This document shows positions 9,701-17,922 of a stretch of DNA of 35,464 nucleotides, piece after piece; the stretch's first letter is position 1; every line of letters begins with the position of its first letter. The DNA comes from a virus. The notes under the pieces are model-generated. The model was given only the letters and a program-made list of their open reading frames with translations, did not search any database and had not been told where the DNA came from. A program made the position numbers and the translations under genes. Where the stretch lies: IMG/VR virus record IMGVR_UViG_3300037189_015808, positions 1 through 35,464 of that record; one strand, given 5' to 3'.

Positions 9701-10391
9701 GTTTGAGTCAATCCCGCCAGAGGACAGGCCAGCAAAGCGCATTAGCGTGAAGTGGCGCCAAGAACGCAGCTCAACCAACCCCACCAACCCCGGCCTATTC
9801 CCCGAGGAACGGGAGGTACTGGTACGCGAGGCATCGCCACACGGGAGCGACGCGCTGCCAATCGAGTCGATCAATGTGGCGAACTTCTGCACCAACCGCA
9901 ACCACGCCATTGACGTGGCGAAGTTTACCCTGAGGATGCGGAGGTTCAGGGATCACACGATCAGATTCAAAACCACATACGACGGAATGGAAGGCATCAC
10001 TACCGGGGTGGGCCCTGGGGATCTGATCCGGGTCGCGATGGATGCAACGGTTTACGATCAGTTCAACAATGGCGTTGTGCTGGGCGACGGCACGGTGGTG
10101 AGCACCCAGCCCATGGCTAATGGGACCTATGACGTGGTGAGCTGGGGCGGCAGGGGCACGGTGAACGACGCCGGCACGCTGACGGTCACCAACGGGCAGG
10201 GATCGCCCGCCGGGATCGTGTTCACGGTGAAGCAGACCAGCACACAGGTTCGGACGTACCAGATCAGCCGAATCACGCCGACTGAGGACGGCGTTTATGA
10301 CATTGAGGCGGTTCACATGCCGATCAACAACGCAGGCATCCTGCTGGTGGCCGCAGACTGGGATACAGCAGGCGCCTGGGTAATCCAATGA
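6765..10391 (+). CDS. Tail tip attachment / host-specificity protein, gpJ-like
   Basis: 1208 residues. By synteny (tape measure, two small tip proteins, then a protein above 1000 residues) this is the central tip protein that carries receptor-binding and fibre attachment functions. About residues 43-69 form a strongly hydrophobic segment (VVQIVSLVLAAVSIGVQVIS), a feature also seen near the N-terminus of gpJ-type proteins. It is followed by a region with EPIPVIYANRETIGG and GEGPMASIDPLGFAIGD, typical of the tail-hub domain. The C-terminal third (after about residue 880) contains a hub/FNIII-like part ending VHMPINNAGILLVA. Between about 7680 and 9480 the DNA is less GC-rich and uses rarer codons than its flanks, suggesting exchange of the host-recognition portion. 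Start overlaps the previous gene by 14 nt. Confidence 0.8.
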   Translation: MLPSDRYLASLLGLSDEQYEFWRDELSKRAAEAPRPAAVAGVELTVVQIVSLVLAAVSIGVQVISLLLAPTAARRSGSLSQRALLGQGQTNLQALSPRSGFDAVQEVASIGEPIPVIYANRETIGGVTYGGVRVNTTLLWSQIWSLGGSQMLRAVFMVGEGPMASIDPLGFAIGDNSIGTYDLGSSGANNSSARITIYHRPDGGRITEADRVAGRTGANDPGSAGSTDVFQARGVGGTYAAVFSAAGKPSTSTTFGLYQLIGNNLGMKLNPVLRPQVTARLKPRGSSGNNDVVCDVDQTVVVQRQKEAAFFSSRSGVVSGSFALGNSFKYRLDRSSDYETVFQSAAEGGTWVSSFALQSSPKIYEAGTETRITGFDFPARMTVSSVTLGTDQVQVTATFDSATVRTKLIADNAANGQYAISYWIRVANDNQTIESKFDITITIQGGQITFEGDVDEDSGPVELLTSPLRVRSLIVFPVEELDAHSETAADIASTIAGRQKGWDDGLVVGDLYKCGSALAICTNRDPDDQIFVSDSEDGAGGTGITIDADFEVVRAGTAATATSIVIRTNGTVATARQTATSGPHLLRCALGHVATTSECRIAEVGLRSTLGVRVGGLCNFRDTLTLEDIDGRACLFREGDNVKRGKRLNVDSYQSAPVSTTEERYSFFRVSFREFGDGAFTQLAPCFGVRGSTDRPTFNYLSLQMPSLKRWEFRFEPLSGWEIRSSTATGDLVILDAKLSSVVTGTSSSVVWRANGETVTRSRSTFTITAARRDDIGMPQVDDNSYLDAWGKLAEAFVYEEAQSSASNGPEHEIVYVNEIRENTVTPQYTGISLVGANVKSAFEFRQFSQLSVYVTGGVRVRRLLNSLTEGPSHLGPDLALDRLTNAKYGPNSVSDDLIKLSNFQAAAQWCYDRKYFFDGGVVISDEPPRQWIADMAGAMLLDFREVNGQYDLVPFITFGAVTHKALFTAGNIAEGSFQFESIPPEDRPAKRISVKWRQERSSTNPTNPGLFPEEREVLVREASPHGSDALPIESINVANFCTNRNHAIDVAKFTLRMRRFRDHTIRFKTTYDGMEGITTGVGPGDLIRVAMDATVYDQFNNGVVLGDGTVVSTQPMANGTYDVVSWGGRGTVNDAGTLTVTNGQGSPAGIVFTVKQTSTQVRTYQISRITPTEDGVYDIEAVHMPINNAGILLVAADWDTAGAWVIQ

Positions 10392-10774
10392 CGGTTCAGT
10401 TTCCCGAGATCCAACCCACCGGCCACGAGTTCGGCGAACCAGACTGGCCCGTAACCGAGATGAGGTCTCAGAGCGGCGTGCGCAGCGTGCGGCAGTGGGG
10501 CAGCCGCGCCAGCGATGCACCGATGACACTGGAGTTCAGCAACATCACCCAGGCTGCCTATGCACTGATCAGGGCGGCACACACGGCAGCACGGGGCAAG
10601 GTGGACGATGTTGAGTTCCCCGAGATCGTCGGCAAGAACCTCGTGGACGTGGACTTGCTCAACCCTGGCCCTGGGCTGAAGTGGTACTGGTTTGCGCCAC
10701 CTGAGGGCAGCCGGGTGCGGGGGGGCAAGCGGATCAGTTGCCGATGCACATTCAGGGCGGAACTTAGACTCTGA
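10388..10774 (+). CDS. Minor tail protein, unknown family
   Basis: 128 residues; its ATGA start overlaps the previous stop. It begins with QFPEIQPTGHEFGEPDWPV, has an NITQAAYALIRAAHTAARG helix in the middle and ends with basic beta strands (GSRVRGGKRISCRCTFRAEL). This layout resembles a group of about 130-residue proteins encoded near tail fibres in cyanophages, so a small adaptor or tip role is likely. I cannot name the family. No catalytic motif or membrane segment is visible. Confidence 0.6.
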   Translation: MTVQFPEIQPTGHEFGEPDWPVTEMRSQSGVRSVRQWGSRASDAPMTLEFSNITQAAYALIRAAHTAARGKVDDVEFPEIVGKNLVDVDLLNPGPGLKWYWFAPPEGSRVRGGKRISCRCTFRAELRL

Positions 10775-10794
10775 GTAAAGGTCGAGGCCGCCTA

Positions 10795-11190
10795 ATGACT
10801 GTCGCCAACGGAATTCACGGTGAGCTCCGGTTTGGGGGCTCCAAGATCGCCAAGGTAACCAGCGTCAGCATGGAGACCCAGCGGCAGACCCTGGAGACAA
10901 CCGGCATCGGCGAACTAGACGACACCTTTAGCTACGGCAAGCGCACCACATCCGGCAGCGCCACCCTGCTCTACAAGACCGATAATCAGACCACGATCAA
11001 TCTGATGAATCGGATCTTTGATGATGACGAGACGCCTGATGATCTGGTGATGACGATCTTCAAAGGCGGCAGCAAGGAAGTGTCAGGCCCAGCGCTGATC
11101 AACAGCCAGGGCGTGGCCGTGAGCAAGGGCGACAACACCCAGGTGAGCATTTCATTCGTGATCAACGGCAAGCCTGGCCGTGCGTTCTGA
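10795..11190 (+). CDS. Second tail-tube-like protein
   Basis: 131 residues, beta-rich: GIHGELRFGGSKIAKVTSVSME at the start, a Gly/Thr loop, GSATLLYKTDNQ, a short acidic helix (RIFDDDETPDDLVM) and closing strands ending SISFVINGKPGRAF. This order of strands, long loop, small helix and C-terminal strand pair is what tail tube and distal-tail domains look like, and SGSATLLY resembles the strand that lines tubes. Placed after the tip protein rather than before the tape measure, it may be a distal or decoration ring made by duplication of a tube fold. That is inference from pattern only. Its stop overlaps the next ATG by one base. Confidence 0.55.
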   Translation: MTVANGIHGELRFGGSKIAKVTSVSMETQRQTLETTGIGELDDTFSYGKRTTSGSATLLYKTDNQTTINLMNRIFDDDETPDDLVMTIFKGGSKEVSGPALINSQGVAVSKGDNTQVSISFVINGKPGRAF

Positions 11191-12233
11191 TGGCTGTCGA
11201 GGGCCGCAAGGGGATTGTTCAACTCAGCCGCGAATGGCCAGCCCCCACGGCGCTGGCTGATCAGCGGCTGCAGCGCGGCACCTCGCCATCACTGGATCTG
11301 ACTGATCTGGCGTTTCAGTCGGGCGATGAAGTGCTGCTGGTGAGCCTGCGCGGTGTGCCACTGGGCATCGGCACAAGCGGATTCGCGCCATGCCCGGATG
11401 GCCATGCGTTCTGGACTGGCGGGCAGACCGCCGTGGGCCCTGCACTGGCAGCACGGACTACCGGCGGCACATTCTGGAGCGCCAATCCATCGGCAGCGTT
11501 CTGGGAATCAGCAGCAACGGTCGGGTTTCAGCAGACCGCCACGGGCTACATCCACCGCGATGAGATGGACGATGTGCGGTTTTACTCCACCGAGCTCGAC
11601 GCGATCAACGGAGGCAGCCAGGGCCTTATCCCGCTGCGCAACGTGAGCCCTGGCCCAATGCTGATTCTGCCGGCCTCTAGTCGCTCCGGCTACGTGGCCG
11701 CAACGCTGGCCCTGCTGCAGGCCATTGAGGACGCGGAGATCCCCGATGGTGAGCAACCGGCCCAGAACCTGGCGCCAGTGCCGCAGGCGCTGACCGACAC
11801 GGCAGCGGATGCGGAGGAACGCGGCTGGCTGATGCAGTGCGACCTGACCGGTTGGGTGTTTGAGATGGATGCCGCCCAGTTGGACCAAGAAGCAATCGGC
11901 CAGGCGTTCGGTGAGTACGCCAAAGGTGCCTTGCGCGGCGCTGGATCCTTCAACGGGGAGATGGACCACAGCCGCGTCGCAGGGGAGCAGAGCGGACTGG
12001 GAATGCTCCGGCTAATGATGCTCACCAGCCAAGGCAGCAAGGCCAAGGCGCGGTTCCAGCTGGTGGATCAGCGAACTAGCAACGTGGCCAGCCACGTGCG
12101 AGAGCGGATCTTCTACGAAACCGACATCCTGCTGGGCAAGACCGCGGTGAACACCAGCGCCACCGATGTGATTCTGATCTCAGCGCAGTTCGTGGCAACG
12201 GGCCGCATCAGGCTGGCAAAGCAGACTCCATAG
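11190..12233 (+). CDS. Virion-associated minor tail protein, unknown
   Basis: 347 residues, coupled to the previous gene by a TGATG overlap. The N-terminal third has SPSLDLTDLAFQSGDEVLLVSLRG and aromatic-rich loops (HAFWTGGQ, TFWSANPSAAFWES). The C-terminal half (about 210-347) repeats the tube-like style seen in the gene before it: LTGWVFEMDAAQLDQEAIG, GAGSFNGEMDH, and strands around KARFQLVDQR. It may be a two-domain hub or fibre-adaptor protein that packs on the small tube-like protein. No enzymatic motif was found. The gene ends in copy 3 of the junction element. Confidence 0.55.
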   Translation: MAVEGRKGIVQLSREWPAPTALADQRLQRGTSPSLDLTDLAFQSGDEVLLVSLRGVPLGIGTSGFAPCPDGHAFWTGGQTAVGPALAARTTGGTFWSANPSAAFWESAATVGFQQTATGYIHRDEMDDVRFYSTELDAINGGSQGLIPLRNVSPGPMLILPASSRSGYVAATLALLQAIEDAEIPDGEQPAQNLAPVPQALTDTAADAEERGWLMQCDLTGWVFEMDAAQLDQEAIGQAFGEYAKGALRGAGSFNGEMDHSRVAGEQSGLGMLRLMMLTSQGSKAKARFQLVDQRTSNVASHVRERIFYETDILLGKTAVNTSATDVILISAQFVATGRIRLAKQTP

Positions 12234-12241
12234 CCTGAGGG
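12226..12241 (+). repeat. Tail-gene junction element, copy 3
   Basis: Exact repeat of 168-183 (CTCCATAGCCTGAGGG). It contains the TAG stop of the upstream gene, and the fibre gene ATG follows 40 nt after its first base, similar to the spacing in the other two copies. Confidence 0.6.
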
Positions 12242-12265
12242 CAGGAATCGAGCCGGCAAGATCAC

Positions 12266-15200
12266 ATGAGCCAGCTGGTGCGGGCAGGCCAAAGCGGGGC
12301 CCTTGACGTGGCTGCCAGCCAGGCGGACGCAAAGGGGCAGGTCGCTGTTCTGATCGACATGCTTCGCCAGCTCGGCGGCAATGCTCGGGTGGTGGCGGGT
12401 GCGCTTGCGGTTGCTGACCCCCTGAATGCACCGTTCACCCTCTACGTCGATCCCTACATCGGCTCAGACCGATTCGTTGGCGGCGCCTACAACAGCCACG
12501 AAGCAGGCGCAACCGACGAAGAGGTAATCGCGCAGAAGCTCAGGCGAATCGAGCTGCAGCGACTGGAGTGCGGCTACACCTCGGCCCGGCCCTTTAAGAC
12601 AATCAACCGCGCTGCAATCGAAGCGGCGATCATCACCAGCAAGAACTGGTACACCTTCAGCGATCCACGGGCCCACGTGGACTGCGTAACGATCGTGCTC
12701 AGCGGTGGCGTCCACATCGCCCTGAACGATCCCGGCAGCGGATCTACCAGCCTGGCCAGCTGGGGCACGGCAAAGGACCCGACCCCGGCCGAGCTGATCG
12801 CATTCAATCCCTCGACTGGTGGCGTGCTGATGCCCCGTGGGTGCTCAATGCGCGGACTGGACCTGCGCAAGACCACCATCCGCCCGAGCTGGGTTCCCGC
12901 GTTTGCGGATGAGGCGGCGGACTACAGCAACCGGCGGGCCATTGTGAAGATTTCCGGCACGGGATTCTTCTTTGACTTCACCGTGATGGACAAGATTGGA
13001 CACACCGAATCTGTCCACCTTCTGGATCCCTCCCAGCCGGCCAGCAAGGCCGAGCTTGATACGTTCTACGCCAAGATCCAATCCACGGTCGGGGCCGGCG
13101 CCAATCTGGGCAGCGCCCTGCTGGCGGCCCGTGCCAGTGAGTATGAGATCGTCGGCCCGATTGATCAGACCCAGGCGCCCTCCAGCGCGTGGGATACCAC
13201 CAGAGGCGCCTCTCCGTACATCTTTAATGTGTCGGTACGCTCCGACTACGGCATGGGCGGCGCGTTCTGGGATGGCGCCAAGCTCAGCGGCCTGAAGTCC
13301 ATGGTTTGCGCCAACTTTACTGGCACCAACCAGCAGAAGGACTTGCGCTGTTGGCAGGTGTATCAAGGCGGAAACTGGGTAAACCTGGCCAACACCACGG
13401 AAGGTTATCAGGCATACATCGATGCCGACCCGGACAACTTGCGCCGCGATCCTGCACGCCAGACCCGGCACATTTCGGCAATTAACAACGCCTACATCCA
13501 AAAGGTTTCGATCTTCGGGATTGGCCAGTCTGAAGTCACGATGGTGGACTCCGGCGGGGAGATCACCGACAACGGCGGTAATTCCACGTTCGGCGGATGC
13601 TCTGCCCTCGCCAAGGGTTACAAGGGCTTTGCATTTGGCAAGGACAAGAACTGGGCGGTTAGCCGGGTGCGGGTGCCGCTGAACCTCAGCGAGAAAACAT
13701 CCAACATTCGCCGCATTGAACTGGGCGTGATAGCCGCCGTAAGCAGCTCGGCGATCACGCTAACCAACGGCCTGGCAATCGACCCGAGCAGCGCCAGCAA
13801 TCCGGCGGTGTTGCAATCGCTGGGCTATTCGCTGGCCTCAGGCACTCGGATCTGGATCGACAACCCCGCTGGCGCTGACTGGCGGGCAACGCTAAGCAGC
13901 AGCGCCTGGAGCAGTTCCAGCCCCGCGAGTATTGGCATCACCGCCGCCCCACTGCAGGCCGGCACCAATGAAGCGCCGGGTAATGACGTGGTGGGCCGCC
14001 GGGTCTACATCCGCCGCGTGGTGGACACCCGCACTGTGGCCGAGCGGCGCTGCAGCCTGATCCTCAACAACACGGCAAGCGCCAGGCTGCCGCAGCGCAA
14101 CCAAGCGCTTCAGACCGACCCGGCCCGCAGTGGCGGAGCGATCGGCCGCCTGCTGGCCGGCGGCGGAGAGGAAGTGCTGCTGGTGACCGCATCCGGCACC
14201 GGGCCACTGCCGGGTTCTGGCGTACTGCGAACCGGTGAGATCACCATCCGCCGTGGCGCCGCGTCGAAAACCTACGCCTCGGGCACGTACTACCGCCAAG
14301 GAACGGTGGTGAAACATGCCGGCAAACACTGGCAGGCCACGCGCACGTTCACTAGCTCCGGCTCATCGCCCGATCCGGCCTTCTGGGGCGAAACGTTCGT
14401 TCACATGCCGAGCGACTTCAACCCTGAGGATTCAATCAGCCAAGAGGCGCCGATCTTGGTGCTCGACACCGACACCAGCGACGTTGACGATTCGACCACC
14501 TTGGGCATCAACTGGGCCACAATCTGGACCAACGCCGGCCCCGTGCGCGACCAGTACCGCAGCGCCACGGACTACCTAGGCGCCTATGCCTTGCTGAGGG
14601 CGCTGGGGTTCACCGATGCTGCAGCCCATGCCGCGCTGGTGCCACGGACTGCCGCAACCCGTGACCGCGACCCCAGCAGCGCAACGGACTTCCCGACCGC
14701 GCCTTCTGGTGGTGCTGCAACGGGATTGGGGAATTGGGCGGTGGAGTTCCGCAGGCCCAGCACGATCCGGCTTTATAACCATCAATGGGAATGGGCGGGT
14801 TTTGGTAACTACTCCAGGGCCATGCCTGCAGTGCAGGGCGATATGTCGGAGTTCAACAGATTTACCTATTATTTCACCTCCGCAGCGGGCGGTCGAGTAA
14901 CACCTAAGGGCAGCAATGAAGACGGATTCGAGGTAACACCTAAGGGCCTCGAAGACATCGCCACGGGCGCCACGATCAGCCCTGAATCACTTGGCGGCCA
15001 GACGCTCGATGAGGCGCAGCGGACCGACTTCCCAAATGGCATTCAGGTAGGCGCTACTGCCCAGCTGCAGGACGTGGTGATCACTGGCACCGCCGAGTTC
15101 GGCAGCCAAGCGCAGGCCAAGACTACCAGGGCTGGCGCTACCAGGCTGGCCAGCATCGCGCAACTGACCGCCACTGGCAGCAATGCCATTGTTGCCAGTA

Positions 15201-17080
15201 CGGACGCGGCGCTGGAAGGTGCGCCTGAGGCGGTGACAATTGGCGGCCTCAACCGCTGGCGCCAAGCGCAACGCCTGATCTCGGCCGCTACCGGCACGAT
15301 CACGATCTATGTGCAGAGCACTGCGACGGATCGGAACCTTGATCAGATGTTCGACACCCCGCCAACTACTCCGGCAACTGCCATTCCGACCCTGGCGCGG
15401 GCCGCAGAGTACGCCAATGCCGTGATTGGCGCTGGCAACCAGACCGCTGAGATCAGGATTGCGCCGGGGCTTTACGATCCTGCTTCGGTGTGGGAGTGTA
15501 ATGTGCAGTTCCGCGCTAGTGACCCAACGCAAACCGATTGGCCACTAATTTTTGACTCAAATATCAATGACAATCATTTTGACGGCTCAGGTTATGGCGA
15601 TTTAACCACAAGGGTAAACTTTAAAACGTTTACGCTGCAACTACGCGACAATGCAGACGCTGGCAACACATTGCACATAAACGTTATTGCCCGTCAAATT
15701 CGCTGCCGCCGCGGCCTTGATTATTTGGGCGGCATTCACCATTTAGGGGTGCCGGAGCTCATCAAGCTGGTGGCTGAAGGCTCGCTTCCCGTTGCTAGCT
15801 TTCTATTCAGCAGTATTGCGCTTCCCAGCGGGGCATTCACTACTAACACTGCTACGAACGTTGATACGTTGCTTAATCAGCTACGAATTAGCAATAGTCG
15901 GATTTCTAATTATGACGCTTGGACCTCAAATGCAGCAATCCGGCTGGAGGGCAGCGCCACCGATGTAGTCAACCTGCGTCATACCCTATTTGGCCCAGCC
16001 CTGCCATCGCACAAGGAATCAATAGGCGCTCTACGCGATCCGTATATTGCCACCAATGGCCTAGTGACGCTACGGCTTAGCAATATCTACCTGCGCGGGA
16101 ATACGACCATCACCAGCGCTGGCATGGGGGTTACCAATGCCGTGCCGTTGTCTGGTGACGCTCATTATGGCTCGGCGCCGGTTGCGGCGCCGTGGACGTG
16201 GCGCCAGTTCCACCACACGTTCTTGGGATCAATCGGCAACGAGCCGGTGTCCATTGATCAAATGGGCGACCGGCAGTCATACAGTCAGACGACCGAAACG
16301 AGCACCCGTTCCTACTACAAAACCGTAGACGGAACTAGGTACTTGCCTAATCATATTCATCTACTGGATTCAAGTGGCGCCGAGCCATCTGATAATAACT
16401 CTGGGCCGTTTCTGGATCAATTTATTCACGCTAAGCGCAGCATAGTTGTCCGTGTTTCGTTTGAAACTCCATCCTCCGGGTCTTCGACTGGTCCCGTATC
16501 TCAGGGTTTCGTCGGGCGGTTTGGCTCTAACGGTTACAACGCCGCAAAAACGCGTGGGGTGTTGCTAGGCAACGATGGAATAATAGACCAGGAGCGTGGG
16601 ACGACGGTGTTTTTAGGATTCAGGTGTCGCCTTGCGACGCCTGCCGACAACACAGCGCTAAGCATCTTTAAGGTTGCTGGACTTAGTGCCGCGCAGACAA
16701 CTGAGATCCTGCCTAAATACGGGATTGACGTTAACTCTGCAGCGGCTGGTGTTACCTATCAAATCCTGTCGCTGGGGAGCACGACTCAGGCCAACTGGAA
16801 CACGCTGGCCGGAACATCGGGCCTTACCTATGCAGTCGGCAACAGGATCACGGCAGCGGTGAATGGCTCGACACTGGCCGATACAACCGGCCTAGTCGAG
16901 CCATCCTATGGAGAGCCTCACCCACTTGGCACATCCACCAAACGTTACAACCCCGTGATCACCACTGCCGCCCTGAACCAGGCCGATGGCACGTTCTTCC
17001 TGAATGTGGGCCTGCGCTCCTACGCCCGGGGCATCAGCCCTGAGCACGGGTTCAACATCAACCCTAACGTCGTGCTCTGA
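12266..17080 (+). CDS. Large tail fibre / receptor-binding protein
   Basis: 1604 residues. The N-terminal 300 residues (DPYIGSDRFVGG, ARPFKTINRAAIEAA, CVTIVLSGGVHIALND) look like the opening of a right-handed beta-helix of the pectin-lyase type, which I associate with long structural proteins of cyanophages. Further repetitive beta segments, Gly/Ser/Thr/Asn-rich, continue to the end with no helical enzyme domain. Around residues 878-895 the phrase VTPKG occurs twice (DNA repeat of about 15 bp near 14898 and 14932). From about 15540 to 16700 the DNA becomes clearly more A/T-rich, so the distal, probably host-binding part may have been exchanged. The role as fibre or spike is inferred from size, composition and position between tail tip and lysis genes. 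Possible glycan-cleaving activity cannot be judged from the sequence alone. Confidence 0.75.
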   Translation: MSQLVRAGQSGALDVAASQADAKGQVAVLIDMLRQLGGNARVVAGALAVADPLNAPFTLYVDPYIGSDRFVGGAYNSHEAGATDEEVIAQKLRRIELQRLECGYTSARPFKTINRAAIEAAIITSKNWYTFSDPRAHVDCVTIVLSGGVHIALNDPGSGSTSLASWGTAKDPTPAELIAFNPSTGGVLMPRGCSMRGLDLRKTTIRPSWVPAFADEAADYSNRRAIVKISGTGFFFDFTVMDKIGHTESVHLLDPSQPASKAELDTFYAKIQSTVGAGANLGSALLAARASEYEIVGPIDQTQAPSSAWDTTRGASPYIFNVSVRSDYGMGGAFWDGAKLSGLKSMVCANFTGTNQQKDLRCWQVYQGGNWVNLANTTEGYQAYIDADPDNLRRDPARQTRHISAINNAYIQKVSIFGIGQSEVTMVDSGGEITDNGGNSTFGGCSALAKGYKGFAFGKDKNWAVSRVRVPLNLSEKTSNIRRIELGVIAAVSSSAITLTNGLAIDPSSASNPAVLQSLGYSLASGTRIWIDNPAGADWRATLSSSAWSSSSPASIGITAAPLQAGTNEAPGNDVVGRRVYIRRVVDTRTVAERRCSLILNNTASARLPQRNQALQTDPARSGGAIGRLLAGGGEEVLLVTASGTGPLPGSGVLRTGEITIRRGAASKTYASGTYYRQGTVVKHAGKHWQATRTFTSSGSSPDPAFWGETFVHMPSDFNPEDSISQEAPILVLDTDTSDVDDSTTLGINWATIWTNAGPVRDQYRSATDYLGAYALLRALGFTDAAAHAALVPRTAATRDRDPSSATDFPTAPSGGAATGLGNWAVEFRRPSTIRLYNHQWEWAGFGNYSRAMPAVQGDMSEFNRFTYYFTSAAGGRVTPKGSNEDGFEVTPKGLEDIATGATISPESLGGQTLDEAQRTDFPNGIQVGATAQLQDVVITGTAEFGSQAQAKTTRAGATRLASIAQLTATGSNAIVASTDAALEGAPEAVTIGGLNRWRQAQRLISAATGTITIYVQSTATDRNLDQMFDTPPTTPATAIPTLARAAEYANAVIGAGNQTAEIRIAPGLYDPASVWECNVQFRASDPTQTDWPLIFDSNINDNHFDGSGYGDLTTRVNFKTFTLQLRDNADAGNTLHINVIARQIRCRRGLDYLGGIHHLGVPELIKLVAEGSLPVASFLFSSIALPSGAFTTNTATNVDTLLNQLRISNSRISNYDAWTSNAAIRLEGSATDVVNLRHTLFGPALPSHKESIGALRDPYIATNGLVTLRLSNIYLRGNTTITSAGMGVTNAVPLSGDAHYGSAPVAAPWTWRQFHHTFLGSIGNEPVSIDQMGDRQSYSQTTETSTRSYYKTVDGTRYLPNHIHLLDSSGAEPSDNNSGPFLDQFIHAKRSIVVRVSFETPSSGSSTGPVSQGFVGRFGSNGYNAAKTRGVLLGNDGIIDQERGTTVFLGFRCRLATPADNTALSIFKVAGLSAAQTTEILPKYGIDVNSAAAGVTYQILSLGSTTQANWNTLAGTSGLTYAVGNRITAAVNGSTLADTTGLVEPSYGEPHPLGTSTKRYNPVITTAALNQADGTFFLNVGLRSYARGISPEHGFNINPNVVL

Positions 17081-17082
17081 TC

Positions 17083-17241
17083 ATGCTTCCCTCCGATCCT
17101 GGCTACATCCCGGCCGCCGAAGATGAGCGGGTGTTGGCAATCCCGCTGTATCAGTGGCTGCTCGGCATGAACACAGACCCCTACGCCGCCCATTCGCGTG
17201 ACGAGGGCCTGATTCAGGCCATCGAGGAATCACTGCGCTGA
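17083..17241 (+). CDS. Small acidic protein, unknown
   Basis: 52 residues starting MLPSDPGYIPAAEDERVLAI two bases after the fibre stop. It is acidic with a central amphipathic stretch (LYQWLLGMNTDPYAAHSR). It could be a fibre chaperone or joining peptide, judged only by its place directly after a fibre gene. No signal or membrane segment. Confidence 0.5.
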   Translation: MLPSDPGYIPAAEDERVLAIPLYQWLLGMNTDPYAAHSRDEGLIQAIEESLR

Positions 17242-17291
17242 TCCGTCCGGCCAGGGCCCCTCATCAGACTGAGGCAGCAGTCGCCGCACCC

Positions 17292-17483
17292 GTGGGTCCA
17301 GAGATCGTTATCGCCGCTCTCGGCCTATGCGGCGCAGGGGTTACGGCCCTATGGAAAATCGCCAACGGACTGGGGCGATTCGAGGCCAGAACCACCACCA
17401 TCCTTGGAGGGATTCAGGAGATGCTGCGAGACCACGAGGAACGGCTGCGAGGTGTTGAGCGGCGGACGGAGCCAGATCGATGA
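17292..17483 (+). CDS. Small membrane protein with coiled-coil tail, lysis-cassette type
   Basis: 63 residues from GTG 17292; no in-frame ATG lies upstream before the previous gene. Residues about 3-24 (PEIVIAALGLCGAGVTALWKIA) form one membrane segment. The rest is charged and helical (IQEMLRDHEERLRGVERR), a design seen in haemolysin/XhlA-like and holin-accessory proteins. Its TGA overlaps the ATG of the next membrane protein (17480-17483) and the endolysin follows two genes later. A function in lysis is therefore likely, though which step cannot be told. Confidence 0.6.
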   Translation: MGPEIVIAALGLCGAGVTALWKIANGLGRFEARTTTILGGIQEMLRDHEERLRGVERRTEPDR

Positions 17484-17770
17484 AACCGGACGTGAACCGC
17501 CAAGCGCCTGCATGGCTCGGTGCTGCAGCGGCAGGGCTCGCAGTCGCCGGGGGGATCGGATTCATCGTGGACTGCCGCCGCGCTGGTGGTGATGTGGAGC
17601 GCTGTTGGATGACGGGGCAGACCATGATCAGCCGCGCATCAGACATGGCCCTAGGTGGTGCCGTGGGCGGTGTCGTTGGGTTCTGGACCAAGAACCCGGC
17701 ACTGCACCGCCGCGAGGACGGTAACACCTCTCCCAAGGCTCGCAGGGCACCCACTGACCCCGACGCATGA
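17480..17770 (+). CDS. Putative holin
   Basis: 96 residues with two predicted membrane segments: about 11-31 (AWLGAAAAGLAVAGGIGFIV) and about 52-68 (MALGGAVGGVVGFW). They are separated by a short loop with two cysteines, and a basic C-terminal tail follows (RREDGNTSPKARR). Size, topology and position just before the endolysin fit a class II holin, which would open the inner membrane. Glycine-rich helices are common in holins, but holin families are not defined by conserved residues, so this is a contextual call. Linked to both neighbours by ATGA overlaps. Confidence 0.55.
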   Translation: MKPDVNRQAPAWLGAAAAGLAVAGGIGFIVDCRRAGGDVERCWMTGQTMISRASDMALGGAVGGVVGFWTKNPALHRREDGNTSPKARRAPTDPDA

Positions 17771-17922
17771 ACCACCTCCACCTAAACGCTGATCTGCTGG
17801 CGGGGCTGGCGGTGTGGTTGTTCACCACCGGATTTTCTGAATTGGTGGTGAAGCCCCTCTGGCGCCGGCTCTACCGCCGCGCTGATCAGTCCCTCTCTGA
17901 CCGCCTGCCTGATCTCCGATGA
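17767..17922 (+). CDS. Small single-pass membrane protein of the lysis cassette
   Basis: 51 residues, ATG at 17767 overlapping the previous stop, and its own TGA overlapping the endolysin ATG (17919-17922). One hydrophobic segment (about residues 9-28, DLLAGLAVWLFTTGFSELVV) is followed by a strongly basic tail (KPLWRRLYRRADQ). It could be an antiholin, a second holin or a small spanin-like protein; no lipobox is present, which argues against an o-spanin. Confidence 0.55.
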   Translation: MNHLHLNADLLAGLAVWLFTTGFSELVVKPLWRRLYRRADQSLSDRLPDLR

